64,000 nt of DNA, taken from Ehretia macrophylla (Eukaryota; Streptophyta; Magnoliopsida; Boraginales; Ehretiaceae). Below are positions 33,241 through 45,417 of the stretch, piece after piece. A model generated the notes under the pieces. That model ran no database searches, was not told where the DNA came from, and saw nothing but the letters and a program-made list of their open reading frames with translations. The stretch lies in contig CM075771.1 of assembly GCA_037974665.1 (NCBI GenBank), forward strand, positions 24,315,425 through 24,379,424. Direction: 5' to 3'. The position numbers and the translations under genes are program-made. The first letter of the stretch is position 1. Every line of letters starts with the position of its first letter.

Positions 33241-34167
33241 ATCCACGGAGATTGGGTTATCAAATTAATTTAAGTCCTTAATTTAGAATTGTTTGACTAT
33301 CTCCCGTCACGGATAAGTTTGATTAAGTCCAAAAGTACAAAAGTACAAAAGTACAGAAAATTAGGTCCAAGAAATGTCCACAAAATGTCCAAAGATACGG
33401 TAGTAACAAGATCCAAAAGTGAATTAAACAAAGGTCTTAAACCGAACAATCAGAACACTCAACAATGAAAATCCAGAGGGTTAATGATTCAGGGTGGATA
33501 TAGCTCGGCATACGCAAATACAAAATTATTGATTCAGATTAAAAGCTAAGACCTTCAAAAATAGGGCTACAAGCTCCCACTACTGAAATGAGCCTTTAAT
33601 TATATAAGTTATAAAATAAATTAATTAGAAAGACTGGATGTGTTGCTACAACCTAACGATATCCAAACTCTCAATTAATCTTCCACTTTCGTAACCTGGA
33701 GGTGTAGTTACAACTGGACTAGAATCCATCTGAGGTAGTCTCGTATTGCCACTGGTTTACAAAAATGGGCGTATATGTACTTTCAATTAAATATAACATA
33801 ACTACAAATACACGTATATTTGATCAAAGTATACTTAGAAATAAAAATACGAGACTTTAATAAATCTGAATCAAAATATATGTACAAGGGTAACCTCACA
33901 CGTACCACCCCGAATCTCAGGTCTAGTGTGCCATGATAAACTGTGAAGTATAAGAAATCATAACGAAAACCAAAATAAAATAATACTTATCGTGTTGAAC
34001 GAATTCGGGAGATCGGTATGATTTCAATATGCTGATGGCTCACTAGACCCTCCCATCGGGATTAAAACATTGCACACAACTAAAAATAATAATTAAAACA
34101 CTCACAACTCACTTCACAAACACTAAAATAACAGAAATTAAGCGAGGCGAGAAAATGGTACGGTTTT
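33241..34167 (+). repeat. 0.95-kb tandem repeat, unit 3 (end cut by F)
   Basis: Starts ATCCACGGAGATTGGGTTAT. It becomes divergent from about 34130 and is interrupted by F, whose target duplication gtttt is 34163-34167. Sequence resumes at 45274 with CAACAATGAAAACC and a TATTTATAG TATA-like word. Such arrays are known in the UTRs of Tat/Ogre-lineage elements; assignment here is inference. Confidence 0.8.
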
Positions 34168-35045
34168 TGTGAGAACCCAGACCTAGCATGTAGTTTAACA
34201 TATTTAATTTCATATAAATTTGTATCTGCTTAAGTGTTATATGTGTTTATTTTAGCATTTAGATTTATATAAAAGTCTTATTTTTCTTCTATTCCTTTTT
34301 ACTGAAATTGTATTTTTCCTTTATTATACACTTATTTTGGGCATACGTTCATAATTTTTATTTTCATAACACGTTGAGAAGGCGGGTAGGAAAAAAAAAT
34401 TATTTGAAGTATCATATGAATAGTACAAAACTAGTCACTTGTTGGGCTTCTTTTAGCTTAATTTTACTTTGGGCTTCAAAAGATTAAATTACCTTGCATT
34501 TTTCTTAACTAACTAAAGCCCAACAACTATATTTATGTGTGATGCTCGAGTCCAAAAGGACTTTTAATTTGTTTTATTTAATTATTTTATGTGCATAATT
34601 ATCTTTACTTGACCTTTATTTGCTTTTATATACTTAAATTTTTGTGATCAACATGAGCATGGGACAAATTTTAAACTATTTTATTTTTCAAAAATTATAT
34701 TTTCTTGTATTATACTTTATTTATAGTATATTCGTTCATTGTTAAAATGTGTATATCATGTCCCGAGCATGACAAAAATAAACATTTTGTTAGTGTCCTT
34801 GAGTGAATTGTAATAATTTAATTACTTTGGGCCTATAGTATTTCTATTAGTTTTTACTTAGTTTTTATAGCCCAATTATATTTAATAGAAGCCCAAATCA
34901 TTAGTAGGCCATTTATTTAGTTAGCATATGGCTAAGGAAAAAAAAAAGAAAGAAACAAGTGGACCGTCAGTCCAGTCTAGTGAAGGAAAAGATAATGGAT
35001 CCAAGTTAAGGCCTTGTAGGCAATTGATATATGATCATCATAGAC

Positions 35046-35060
35046 TTATATAATATATTA
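35046..35060 (+). promoter_or_regulatory. putative TATA box, F LTR
   Basis: TTATATAATATATTA lies about 880 bp into the LTR and 175 bp before the donor-like site, a plausible core promoter. Transcription start is not visible. Confidence 0.45.
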
Positions 35061-36443
35061 AAACTAAAGTCATAGCATTTTAGCAAAATAGAATAAAAAA
35101 GAAACGGCAACAACAACATCAAAACCGTGAGGCACTATTTGAGCTAGGCCTTGAGTTGTCTTCAATTCTCAACCATTTTTAGCATGATCCAAGGTGTCTT
35201 CAAGTTAATTCCTTCCATTTTCTAGCTATTTAAGGTGAGGGAGTTGCATATTTCTTATTTTTAAAGTTTATTACATATATGTTGAAATTCTTGAATTGTT
35301 AGAAATAGCTATATTACTTATTATAGATGTTAGATATATGTTCTTTAGAGCCTATAGAACTAACTTATATAGCTTGATAGCATATTCCATGGTTGGAAGC
35401 TTAATTGACATGAAAGAGATGATGAATAGTACCTCAAGTTAGGGTTTTGATAAATTTTGCTAATTAGATCGAATTGATGCTTCCTATAGGTGCTCTAGAC
35501 TCTAGTGAAGCTAGTTGGAAGGCCACTTGAAGTTGAACCACCCGAAATTCAAAATGACAAAATTAGCTAACTTTAAAAAGGGGATTTTTCACGTAATACA
35601 ATCCGGGCACGTTTTGGCTATGGATTCGGTATCCTTGGGCTTTCGATACTCTTTTGGTGCTTTCGTTAAATGAAATTGGGGTTTGGATAGGGTAGGTTAG
35701 TTAAAACCCGCTTCGGGCCTTCCCGAGCTTTTGCCTCCAAAATGGGTTTTCATGGCCTTAAAAGGTGTCGTTTGGCTTAATTAGGAATGTAATATGGTTA
35801 GATTGTGGTTTTGTAACTTCGAAATGCTTATAGGAGAAGAATAATTTGGTTAAAAAAGGGAAAAATAGTATTTGACTACTTTGATGCTTTTAAGTGTTAT
35901 AGATGTGTTATTATGTACTTATATAATTATTTAAAGTGTAATTGAGCTATTTGAGAAGGTTGTGGGAAAAGATAAGTTGATTGTCTCTTTTGGGATTAGA
36001 ACCTTGAATCTTGTATGGAAGTAAAACTGTTTAGTTGTCAAAGGGAAAATAGTGTCAAAGTTTAATTAAATGTTGGAGATTGATTTCTAATTGATTGATT
36101 AGGTGTTTATATGCATTTGTGTAGCATGTGTATACCTTATTGGTGAAGTTTGTGATTTGAGTTGCTTAGCTACCTTGTTGGGATATGAGCATATTTTGAT
36201 TGTATTGTTATAATACTTCTTAATTGTAGCTATATGTGAGGGCATTAACGAGTTAAATGCATGCTAGAGAATGAGAGGTACATGATAATTGTATTATATT
36301 ATAAGTTTAAAGTGAAGTCACTTTTGTTGCTATAAGGTGTAATGATTCATTACCTAGGCTGTTAGAATTCTAGTGTAGTGAATGTCATTTTGCAAGATCA
36401 AAGAAATGATTTAAAGTTACTTGCATAGTATTATGTGAGAATA

Positions 36444-36513
36444 TGTTGTATTTTGTCTATATGGTTGTACTGTTCTTATGTTGTATTTTGTCTATATGGT
36501 TGTACTGTTCTTA
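36444..36513 (+). repeat. 35-bp tandem duplication in F 5' LTR
   Basis: Two identical copies of a 35-bp unit starting TGTTGTATTTTG (36444-36478, 36479-36513). The 3' LTR has one copy (near 43888), so it arose after insertion of F. Confidence 0.85.
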
Positions 36514-37373
36514 TTACAAGTTAGTGTCTTGGAATTGGTCAACTAATAATTAATTACGCTTGTGTGGAGTGTTTATTTACTTGGAGAAGTTTGTAAGTTG
36601 AGTCATTAATGTGATTTTATTGTGTTGGTTACGAATGTCTCTAGGAGATTCTTTGTGATAAGTATATGTTCTATTACATGCTAGAGTTGATCCATTGAGC
36701 CAATCCAAGGTGTTGAAAGTAGACTGATCCAAGTTCTTGTATCCTTTTGCTACCTGGTAGAGGTGAGGGAGTCTTCATCTCTTCTGTGCATGTTAACTTA
36801 CTTTACTGATTCTCGATTGTATTCTTTAGTAATTGATAAAGTTTACATGCATTATTTACCTGCCATCTTATGTCTTTCCGTGTTATCTGTATTTCACTGC
36901 GAGGACGGCCTACTTTGTCGTCCCTCTTATGTATTATTTGTTAATTTTGATTCTCGTTGGCTTGTCTTGGGGTTGCGCAACCTTTTCGGACATGGTATCG
37001 TCGAGAAACACAGGCGGCGTCGGGCATCCCGTGCTCTCTCGACTACCATGGTGCCTATTCCCTTTCTCGCTGAGTATACTCCACTACCCTAGATGAGTGG
37101 TTTACCTGCTAGGCATATGGACCTACTCAGGAGAAAGGGTCGTAGGATCGGGGTACATCCGGAGTACCCCAATTTGGAGGAGTAAGGGTTTGTCAGCACT
37201 TGCTTGAAGATCTTGGCTCATGGCTCGTGATTGAAGACAATCATGGAATCGTATCCTTTTTATACGTGGTTAAATACTTGTCTAATTAACTTTGTTATTT
37301 TATGTTGTATATGTTATTATTCTTGTGGCATCTCATGAAAGCATTTTTTGGTTTGCTGCATCACCTCCCTCAC

Positions 37374-37396
37374 TGAGTATACATGTTGTATACTCA
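37374..37396 (+). other. conserved LTR hairpin, F 5' LTR
   Basis: TGAGTATAC/GTATACTCA with a 5-nt loop. In the 3' LTR (44783-44805) the second arm has decayed to GTATACGCA. Confidence 0.75.
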
Positions 37397-37863
37397 CTCT
37401 CGTTTTTAATACCTTTCAGGATCAGTGCTATAAGCTGGAAATAGGATTGCCTCATGTGTGGCCTGCCCGCTCTATCAGTGTGTAGAACAAGGAAGAATGT
37501 GTACATTATATGCCTGTATACTATTTGAGACCTTATGGTCATGTATGTATTTGTGTTATCTTAAGAAATGTAATATTAAAGTTTTTAGTCTTGGGTGATA
37601 GTTAAGTGCTAGTGGTTTGTAATAACTTCAATTGTATACTCTTCTGTTTAGTTGACTTGCATGCTGATAGGGATGAAACAAATTGAAGTTGTGGATTATG
37701 GTCTTGTGGTTGTATGTTGTACTTTACAGGTTTCCAAATAGTCCTATAAATAGGAGAAATTTCGTCTGTTTTCCCTAAATTTTATGACTGGGTTGAAATT
37801 GGGTTGTGATTAGCATGGCTATTAGAGCCTCCGGTCTCGTGAGGGATCAGAGCATTACAGTTG

Positions 37864-37875
37864 TAGTATCAGAGC
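37864..37875 (+). promoter_or_regulatory. F primer-binding site (one mismatch)
   Basis: TAGTATCAGAGC differs from TGGTATCAGAGC by G to A. It lies five bases after the LTR end. The leader to 38430 has eight TATGTG words. Confidence 0.88.
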
Positions 37876-38430
37876 TTATATAGCTCACAGCTAGGTTAGG
37901 GTCCTCGGCCTGTTAGGTAGTGAACATCGAGTGTGTGCCTGTGAAGTGAGTCTTGAATAAGTATATGCTTGCATGTGGTTGTGTTTATTTGAGTAAAAAT
38001 GTGTTCTTATGTGTTATGATTATGTGAAATAGGAAGATTATACAATATGTGATTATGTGTGTACCTATGTGACTCTGTTTGCTATAAATGAAACCTATGT
38101 GATATGTGTACATCGAAGTGATTTCATGAATGTCTATTTGCTTCAACTATTAATAAAATGTGTGTTTGAATTCTGTGAACTAGGTTATTATGAATAACAG
38201 GATAACAAACTAATCAAAACTCAATTATATTGGCTTCTAGTACAGTTTATAATTGCATAATAGTTTAAATATTCATTGAGCATATATGATAGTTGCATGA
38301 CATGTAAAAATTTATCGCATGGTATGTGCATGATATATATAAATATATATAAAAATTCATCTTGTGTAATCTCAATTGCATGCATTCACTAACCTTTGAA
38401 TTGGTAAGTAATCTCTCCTCCTATAGTAGA

Positions 38431-38535
38431 ATGGTTAGTAGCGGATCTTCCAGAGATGTGGACCAACCTGAAGAAGGGCAGTGGGTATTCCATCAGTTAT
38501 ATATCTTGGGAATTTTGGTTAGAATCTTTATTTGA
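38431..38535 (+). CDS. F remnant gag start, 34-codon ORF
   Basis: ATG at 38431 gives MVSSGSSRDVDQPEEGQWVF and stops at TGA 38533-38535. Start and PEE-G spacing resemble the M1 mini-ORF. No domain; probably the retained 5' end of gag. Confidence 0.45.
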   Translation: MVSSGSSRDVDQPEEGQWVFHQLYILGILVRIFI

Positions 38536-38960
38536 CATCATATATGGGCTTCTTGTCTAATACTTACATTTGGGAAAAGTTCACCTTTATGAGTGTCGGT
38601 TGGTGTTCTTGGGACGACCTCTTACATGGATCTTATCCTCGGGATGTACTTATGGGATTTCTTCGGTAATTCTATTTGACTTATCTCGAAAATATCTTCG
38701 AGATATACTTATGGGCTTCATCTCCGGTATTTATATACGAGTGTCCTCTTGGTATTTTCTTAGTATTGTCTAACTGGTATTTTCATAATAACCTTTATTT
38801 GGCTACCTTGCTTGGGATTTTCTCGACGGAGTTCTCTGATACTCTTACTGGACTTCTTGATGATATGGTGGAGGATATTCTTGTTAGTCTTCCAGGATGT
38901 CGTACTTCTTTGGCTTCGAGTCTGACTAGAGCTGTTGCAGTTGTTGAGGGTTTTCCTGAG
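38536..38960 (+). repeat. F interior of degenerate short repeats
   Basis: Loose repeats with words such as ATACTTATGGG, TCTTGGGA and TATTTGAC replace gag-pol. The ORF at 38676-39068 runs through them and into the 3' LTR; its last part (FIRRGGCETP) aligns with the pol end of P1, the rest is repeat composition. Confidence 0.6.
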
Positions 38961-38966
38961 CATAAG

Positions 38967-39002
38967 GAATTGCGAGGACACAATTTTATAAGGAGGGGAG
39001 GA
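38967..39002 (+). promoter_or_regulatory. F PPT-proximal hairpin and polypurine tract
   Basis: AATTGCG-AGGA-CACAATT (38968-38985) has one C-A mismatch, as expected from CG to CA change. Polypurine tract AAGGAGGGGAGGA (38990-39002) abuts the LTR at 39003. Confidence 0.8.
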
Positions 39003-39307
39003 TGTGAGACCCCAGACCTAGCATGTAGCTTAACATACTTCATTTCATATAAATTTGTATCTGCTTAAGTGTTATATGTGTTTATTTTAGCATTTAGATT
39101 TATATAAAAGTCTTATTTTTCTTCTATTCCTTTTTGTTCTTTTATTTTTATTTTTATTTTTTATTTAAAAAAATTAAAGTATATTATTTTACTAAAACTG
39201 TATTTTTTCCTTATTATACACTTATTTGGGGCATACGTTCATAATTTTTATTTTCATAACACGTTGGGAAGGCGGGTAGGGAAAAAAATTATTTTAAGTA
39301 TCATATG
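39003..39307 (+). repeat. F 3' LTR, first part
   Basis: TGTGAGACCCCAGACC onward. It is interrupted by S2; the last five bases (atatg, 39303-39307) are the S2 target site. It has a T/A-rich insertion near 39140-39180 absent from the 5' LTR. Confidence 0.9.
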
Positions 39308-41865
39308 TGTAACACCCCGATCCCTCTCGAAACCGGAAGTTCTATCTATCAATCTAATCACAACCCAATTCCAAACCCGGGCAAAATTTTAGGGAAAACG
39401 GGCGGAGTCTCCCCTGTTTCTAGGCAAAAAGCAAACCTGCGACAGCATATAAGTGGACCAATACCATGTCCAAACATTCAACCACCTCAAGGCCATCCGA
39501 GCCTTGGTTCACAACAAGAAATCACAAGCAAATATACATTCATGCTTAGCAATTAAACTATACCAACCTATTGCATAAGTTAGACTATCATACCTTTCTA
39601 ACTCTTTCTTTTGGACAATACAAACATGCATTGAAGTTAAGCTACATTAACTAGATACATAATCTAACTTATCAAACCACTTCAATAATCTAATGAAACT
39701 TAAATTACATCCCTTTTGACATTAAATACATACAATACATAAAAGAATACATCTTTACAACTTCGACAACTCAAGCCACATAGGCACGCAAGACAACTCT
39801 TCAAGCATGAACTTTCACGAAATCACGAACTTTCCAACTAACATGACATTTCCTGAAATGTGGTGGTGAGCAGTGAGTATACACAACACGTATACTCAGT
39901 GAGGGCGAGACAGATATCGAGTTGGAGAGAAAGAAAGTCGTGCAATGCAAATAAGACAGTTAAGCAATATAACTGATAAGTAAGCAATCAAGACAAACAA
40001 TCAATACAATAAGCAATTACTAAAAGCATTAACACAACCATTCAAAGCTATACCACACTCTGAAGGCTATGGTTCACTCATGAAAGCAGTGTACCATTTC
40101 ACGAGCGATACATCAATCTCGAGCTTGAGGTTGACAACGATGACACTCAGCGCGCACCCACCTTATAACTTTAGTTTGGAATACCCCAAAACTATCCATC
40201 AATTCTACGACCCAAATCTCCCTGGGAGGCAACCCAAGCGAGAATGGGAATAGGACACGGAGCTAGAGCAACCAACACTGGCAGCCCGAGACTACCTAGA
40301 GAGGCCCATCACTCACGCGCCTGACACTATGCATTGCAAGACACGATACAAGCAATATACGAGCAATAGCACAACAATACAAATTAGTGGCAATAAACGA
40401 GATATCAAGAACAACACTAACAAGCATTATCAACAGTTGATATACAATTCAATCATAACCAACCTTAACAAACATAACAAGCAATATTAAGCATTCTATA
40501 GGCATTATACTATGAAAACACACAAAATCACAAAATGACCCCAACTTTCAAAGCGCTACTACTTTCAAACGAGCCACGAGTTTTAGAAACTGACTTCACC
40601 AATCCTCCTAGGTCACTATAAGGCACGTCTAAAGACCCCGAAACCCTACTTAACCCTAGATTTCACGCAAAGCCCCGATTTCTCCCTTTGCTTGTTTGAA
40701 CTACAACTACCTTAACTGATTACCCAACCAATGTCACAACTGCACCAAAAGTGCTTCCATGACGTACCTCGACAATGCCATCATGCAAATCGAGAAAATT
40801 TCAAACTTGACTGAAACGACCCCAACTTTCACTAAGCCATTTTTCTCCGTTTTTCCATTACGCAACCCAAACAAATCATGCATTTAGGCATTCTAGCATA
40901 TCTAGCACCTTCCTACATCAACAGAACGCATAACGGAGCAACTTCATCGAAACGGGGATTTACTATTCATAATTACTATTCAATTAACAATTTATATTTC
41001 AATTTTAATATTCAAGCATAGAAAATGTTAAAAATCTATAAATACGTGTTCTACGATTGCTAGGGAACATTCTTCAAGCATGAAAATGATTAAAATAACA
41101 ATATACGGATAAAACCCAAAAATTAAAGTTAATACACAAAATATTCAAATGTGCAAATAAACATGAAACCCTCACCTTAGATGCTCCTAGACGCTAGGAA
41201 AACCTCATAGGATGCCTCGGGAATCACCCCGTGCAAGCTCAAACGAAGAATCGAAGATTTGAATGTTGAAATATTTTTTTTTCTCCTAGTATTTTCGGCC
41301 CTTGCACTTCTGTTTTCAGCTCTTTTTTATTTTGTGCTATTTTAAGCTTATAAAGATGACAAACAAGTCAACAAGTCAAGGCTTGGTCAATGCTAACTAA
41401 GTTGGTCAAATTAGCCTATTTTATGCATTTTTAAAGCTAAAATAACTAATGTAATATTAATTCTAGCTAACAACAATTAAAACACTAAAATTAAAACACT
41501 AAATACTAGTTTTCACTATTTGCTGAGGACTAGAAATCATTTCCTAACTATCGTTCTCGATATGCTATGCACTTTGCGACAATAAAAGAATAACAATTAA
41601 ATCTCAAAGAATTTAGGAAAATATATTTTTTTTAAAAAGTAACATAGTTCAAAATTTACTCCAGCTCGGAGCTACTTTTTATTTAATTGAAAACCGAGCA
41701 TTAAGATGCAAGAAAAATAAAACTGATTAACATAAATATGAAAATAAAGCTACAAATGTATGTTTAACTAAAAATAAACACAAAATTCAATGCTAACATT
41801 TAAGATGCCACTTAATTAATTGAAATTAAATGCCATTAAATTCATGTCAGGTTTGGGTTATCACA
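39308..41865 (-). mobile_element. S2: solo LTR related to M1/S1
   Basis: 2558 bp. On the minus strand TGTGATAACCCAAACC (41865) to GGGGTGTTACA (39308). Target duplication atatg at 39303-39307 and 41866-41870. Donor CTAAG|GTGAGG at 41175, hairpin 39874-39898, acceptor ATTTCAG ending 39853 (intron-like 1323 bp), GC-rich block 40130-40345. More diverged from M1 than S1 is, and its donor-side sequence resembles the C LTR. Confidence 0.92.
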
Positions 41866-41870
41866 ATATG

Positions 41871-44800
41871 AATAGTACAAAACTAGTCACTTGTTGGGCT
41901 TCTTTTAGCTTAATTTTACTTTGGGCTTCAAAAGATTAAATTACCTTGCATTTTTCTTAACTAACTAAAGCCCAACAACTATATTTATATATGACACTCG
42001 AGTTCAGAAGGACTTTTAATTTGTTTTATTTAATTATTTTATGTGCATAATTGTCTTTACTTGACCTTTATTTGCTTTTATATGCTTAAATTTTTATGAT
42101 CAACGTGAGCTTGGGACAAATTTTAAACTATTTTATTTTTCAAAAATTATATTTTTCTTGTATTATACTTTATTTATAGTATATTCGTTCATTGTTAGAA
42201 TGTGTATATCATGTCCCGAGCGTGAGAAAAAGAAATATTTTTTTTAGTGTCCCTGAGTGAATAGTAATAATTTAATTAATTTGGGCCTATATTATTTCTA
42301 TTAGTTTTTACTTAATTTTTATAGCCCAATTATATTTAATAGAAGCCCAAATCATTAGTAGGCCATTTATTTAGTTAGCATATGGCTAAGGAAAAAAAAA
42401 AACAAAAGAAACAAGTGGATCGTCAGTCCAGTCCAGGGAAGGAAAAGAAAATGGATCCAAGTTAAGGCCTTGTAGGCAATTGATATATGATCATCATAGA
42501 CTTATATAATATATTAAAACTAATGTCCTAGTATTTAAGCAAAATAGAATGAAAAAAGAAACGGCAACAGCAGCATCAAAACTGTGAGGCACTATTTGAG
42601 CTAGGCCTTGAGTTGTCTTCAATTCTTAACCATTTTTATCATGATCCAAGGTGTCTTCAAGTTAATTCCTTCCATTTTCTAGCTATTTAAGGTAAGGGAG
42701 TTGCATATTTCTTGTTTTTAAAGTTTGTTACATACATGTTGAAATTCTTGAATTGTTAGAAATAGCTATATTACTTATTATAAATGCTAGATATATGTTC
42801 TTTAGAGCCTATAGAACTAACTTATATAGCTTGATAGCATATTCCATGGTTGGAAGCTTAATTGACATGAAAGAGATGATGAATAGTACCTCCAGTTAGG
42901 GTTTTGATAAATTTTGATAATTAGATCGAATTGACGCTTCCTATAGGTGCTCTAGACTCTAGTGAAGCTAGTTGGAAGGCCACTTGAAGTTGAACTACCC
43001 AAAATTAAGCAAAATGGAAAAATTAGCTAACTTTAAAAAGGGGATTTTTCACGTAATGCAACCCGGGCACGTTTTGTCTTTGGATTCGGTATTCTTGGGC
43101 TTTCGATACATGAAATTGGGGTCCAGATAGGGTAGGTGTAGTTAAAACCCGCTCGAGGCCTTCTAGAGCTTTTGCATCCAAAACGGGTTTTCATGGCCTT
43201 GAAAGGTGTCTTTTGTCTTAATTAGGAATGTAATATGGTTAGATTGTGGTTTTATATCTTTGAAATGCTTATAGGAGAAGAATAACTTGGTTAAAGAAAG
43301 GGGATAAATAGTATTTGAGTACTTTGATGGTTTTAAGTGTTATAGATGTGTTATTATGTACTTATATGATTATTTAAAGTGTAATTGAGCTATTTGAGAA
43401 GGTTGTGGGAAAAGATAAGTTGATTGTCTCTTTTGGGATTAGAACCTTGAATCTCGTATAGAAGAAAAATTATTTAGTTGGCAAAGGGAAAATAGTGTCA
43501 AAGTTTAATTAAATGTTGGAGATTGCTTTCTAATTGATTGATTAGGTGGTTATATGCATTTGTGTAGCATGTGTGTACCCTATGGATGGAGTTTGTAATG
43601 TGAGTTGCTTAGCTACCTTGTTGAGATATGAGGATATTTTGATTGTATTGTTATAATACTTCTAAATTGTAACTATATGTGAGGGCATTAACGAGTTAAA
43701 TGCATGCTAGAGAATGAGAGGTACATGATAATTGTATTATATTATAAGTTTAAAGTATAGTCACTTTTCTTGCTATAAGGTGCAATGATTCATTACCTAG
43801 GCTGTTAGAATTCTAGTGTAGTGAATGTCATTTTGCAAGATCAAAGAAATGATTTAAAGTTACTTGTATAGTATTATGTGAGAATATGTTATATTTTGTC
43901 TATAAGGTTGTACTGTTCTTATTACATGTTAGTGTCTTGGAATTGGTCAACTAATAATTAATTACGCTTGTGTGGAATGTTTATTTACTTGGAGAAGTTT
44001 GTAAGTTGAGCCATTAATGTGATTTTATTGTGTTGGTTACGAATGTCTCTATGAGATTCTTTGTGATAAGTATATGTTCTATTACATGCTAGGGCTGATC
44101 CATTGAGCCAATCCAAGGTGTTGAAAGTAGACTGATCCTAGTTCTTGTATCCTTTAGCTACTTGGTATAGGTGAGGGAGTCTTCATCTCTTCTGTGTATC
44201 TTAACTTACTTTACTGATTCTCGATTGTATTCTTTAGTAATTAATAAAGTTTACATGCATTATTTACTTGCCATCTTATGTCTTTCCATGTTATCTGTAT
44301 TTAACTACGTTGGCGGCCTACTTTGTTATCCCTCTTATGTGCTATTTGTCAATTTTGATTCTCATTGGCTTGTCTCGGGGTTGTGCAACCTTTTCGGACA
44401 TGGTAGCGTCAAGAAACAAGGGCGGCATCGGACTTGCCGTGCTCCCTCAACTACCATGGTGCTTATTCCCTTTCTCGCTGAGTATACTCTACTACCCCAG
44501 ATGTATGGTTCACCTACTGGGCATATGGACCTACCTCAGGAGAAAGGGTCATAGGATCGGTGTACATCCAGAGTACCCCAATTTGGAGGAGTAAGGGTTT
44601 GCCGGCACTTGCTTGAAGATCTTGGCGCGTAGCTCATGATTGAAGACAAACATGGAACCGTATCCTTTTTATACGTGGTTAAATACTTGTCTAATTAACT
44701 TTGTTATTTTGTGCTGTATATGTTATTATTCTTGTTGCCTCTCATGAAAACATTCATCGGTTTGCTGCATCACCTCCCTCACTGAGTATACATGTTGTAT

Positions 44801-45268
44801 ACGCACCCTCGTTTCTAACACCTTTCAGGATCATTGCTATAAGTTGGAAATTGGATTGCCTCCTATGTGGCCTGCCTGCTCTATCAATGTGTAGAACAAG
44901 GAAGAATGTGTACATTATATGCCCGTATACTATTTGAGACCTTATGGCCATGTATGTATTTGTGTTGTCTTAAGAAATGTAATATTAAAGTTTTTAGTCT
45001 TGGGTGACAGTTAGGTGCTAGTGGTTTGTAATAACTTCAATTGTTTACTCTTTTGTTTAGTTGACTTGCATGCTAATAGGGATGAAACAAATTGAAGTTG
45101 TGGATTATGGTCATGTGGTTGTATGTTGTAGTTTACAGGTTTCCAAATAGTCCTATAAATATGAGAAACCCCATCCGTTTTTCCTAAATTTTGTGGCCGG
45201 GTTGAAATTGGGTTGTGATTAGCATGGCTATTAGAGCCTCCGGTCTCGTGAGGGATCGGGGCATTACA
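41871..45268 (+). repeat. F 3' LTR, remainder
   Basis: Continues AATAGTACAAAACTAG and ends GGGGCATTACA. It matches 34412-37859 of the 5' LTR with scattered changes. ORFs at 44171-44594 lie in the GC-rich block and are not genes. Confidence 0.9.
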
Positions 45269-45273
45269 GTTTT

Positions 45274-45417
45274 CAACAATGAAAACCGTGGTATTTATAG
45301 GCAAGATTTTAGGAGGGTGCTCGAGCGCCAGTCAAGCTTGCTCGAGTGCCCTTCTGCACTTTTTATTTTTATATTTTTTTTATGTCCTTTTCCGTCTTCA
45401 TTCTGCCATTCAATTGT
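45274..45417 (+). repeat. Athila-like LTR/UTR remnant upstream of pol
   Basis: Contains the TATA-like TATTTATAG (45291-45299) and a GC-rich module with two CTCGAG words (45320-45350). It joins the RT remnant directly, so gag and protease are deleted. Confidence 0.45.

Larger units (their letters stand above)
35235..37419 (+). other. putative LTR intron, F 5' LTR
   Basis: TTTAAG|GTGAGG to CCTTTCAG|G, 2185 bp. An alternative donor TAGAG|GTGAGG at 36763 would give 657 bp. The hairpin lies 23 nt before the acceptor. Inferred only. Confidence 0.45.
34168..37859 (+). repeat. F 5' LTR
   Basis: 3692 bp, TGTGAGAACCCAGACC to GAGCATTACA. TATA-like TTATATAATATATTA at 35046-35060, donor TTTAAG|GTGAGG at 35235, a second GTGAGG at 36763, GC-rich block 36960-37180, hairpin 37374-37396, acceptor CCTTTCAG ending 37419. 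A 35-bp tandem duplication is at 36444-36513. ORFs 36763-37096 recur in the 3' LTR in altered form and are not genes. Confidence 0.9.
34168..45268 (+). mobile_element. F: non-autonomous element with 3.7-kb LTRs, holding solo LTR S2
   Basis: 5' LTR 34168-37859, PBS 37864-37875, interior 37860-39002, 3' LTR 39003-39307 plus 41871-45268. The target duplication gtttt is at 34163-34167 and 45269-45273. The interior of 1.14 kb holds only a leader, a 34-codon gag remnant, degenerate repeats, hairpin and polypurine tract. Large LTRs and no enzymes fit a large retrotransposon derivative mobilised in trans. Confidence 0.92.

Noticed and set aside
36763..37096. Two overlapping ORFs with Cys/Leu-rich products in F LTR
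   Set aside because: Counterparts in the 3' LTR (44171-44594) differ without codon-level conservation; they follow the GC-rich block.
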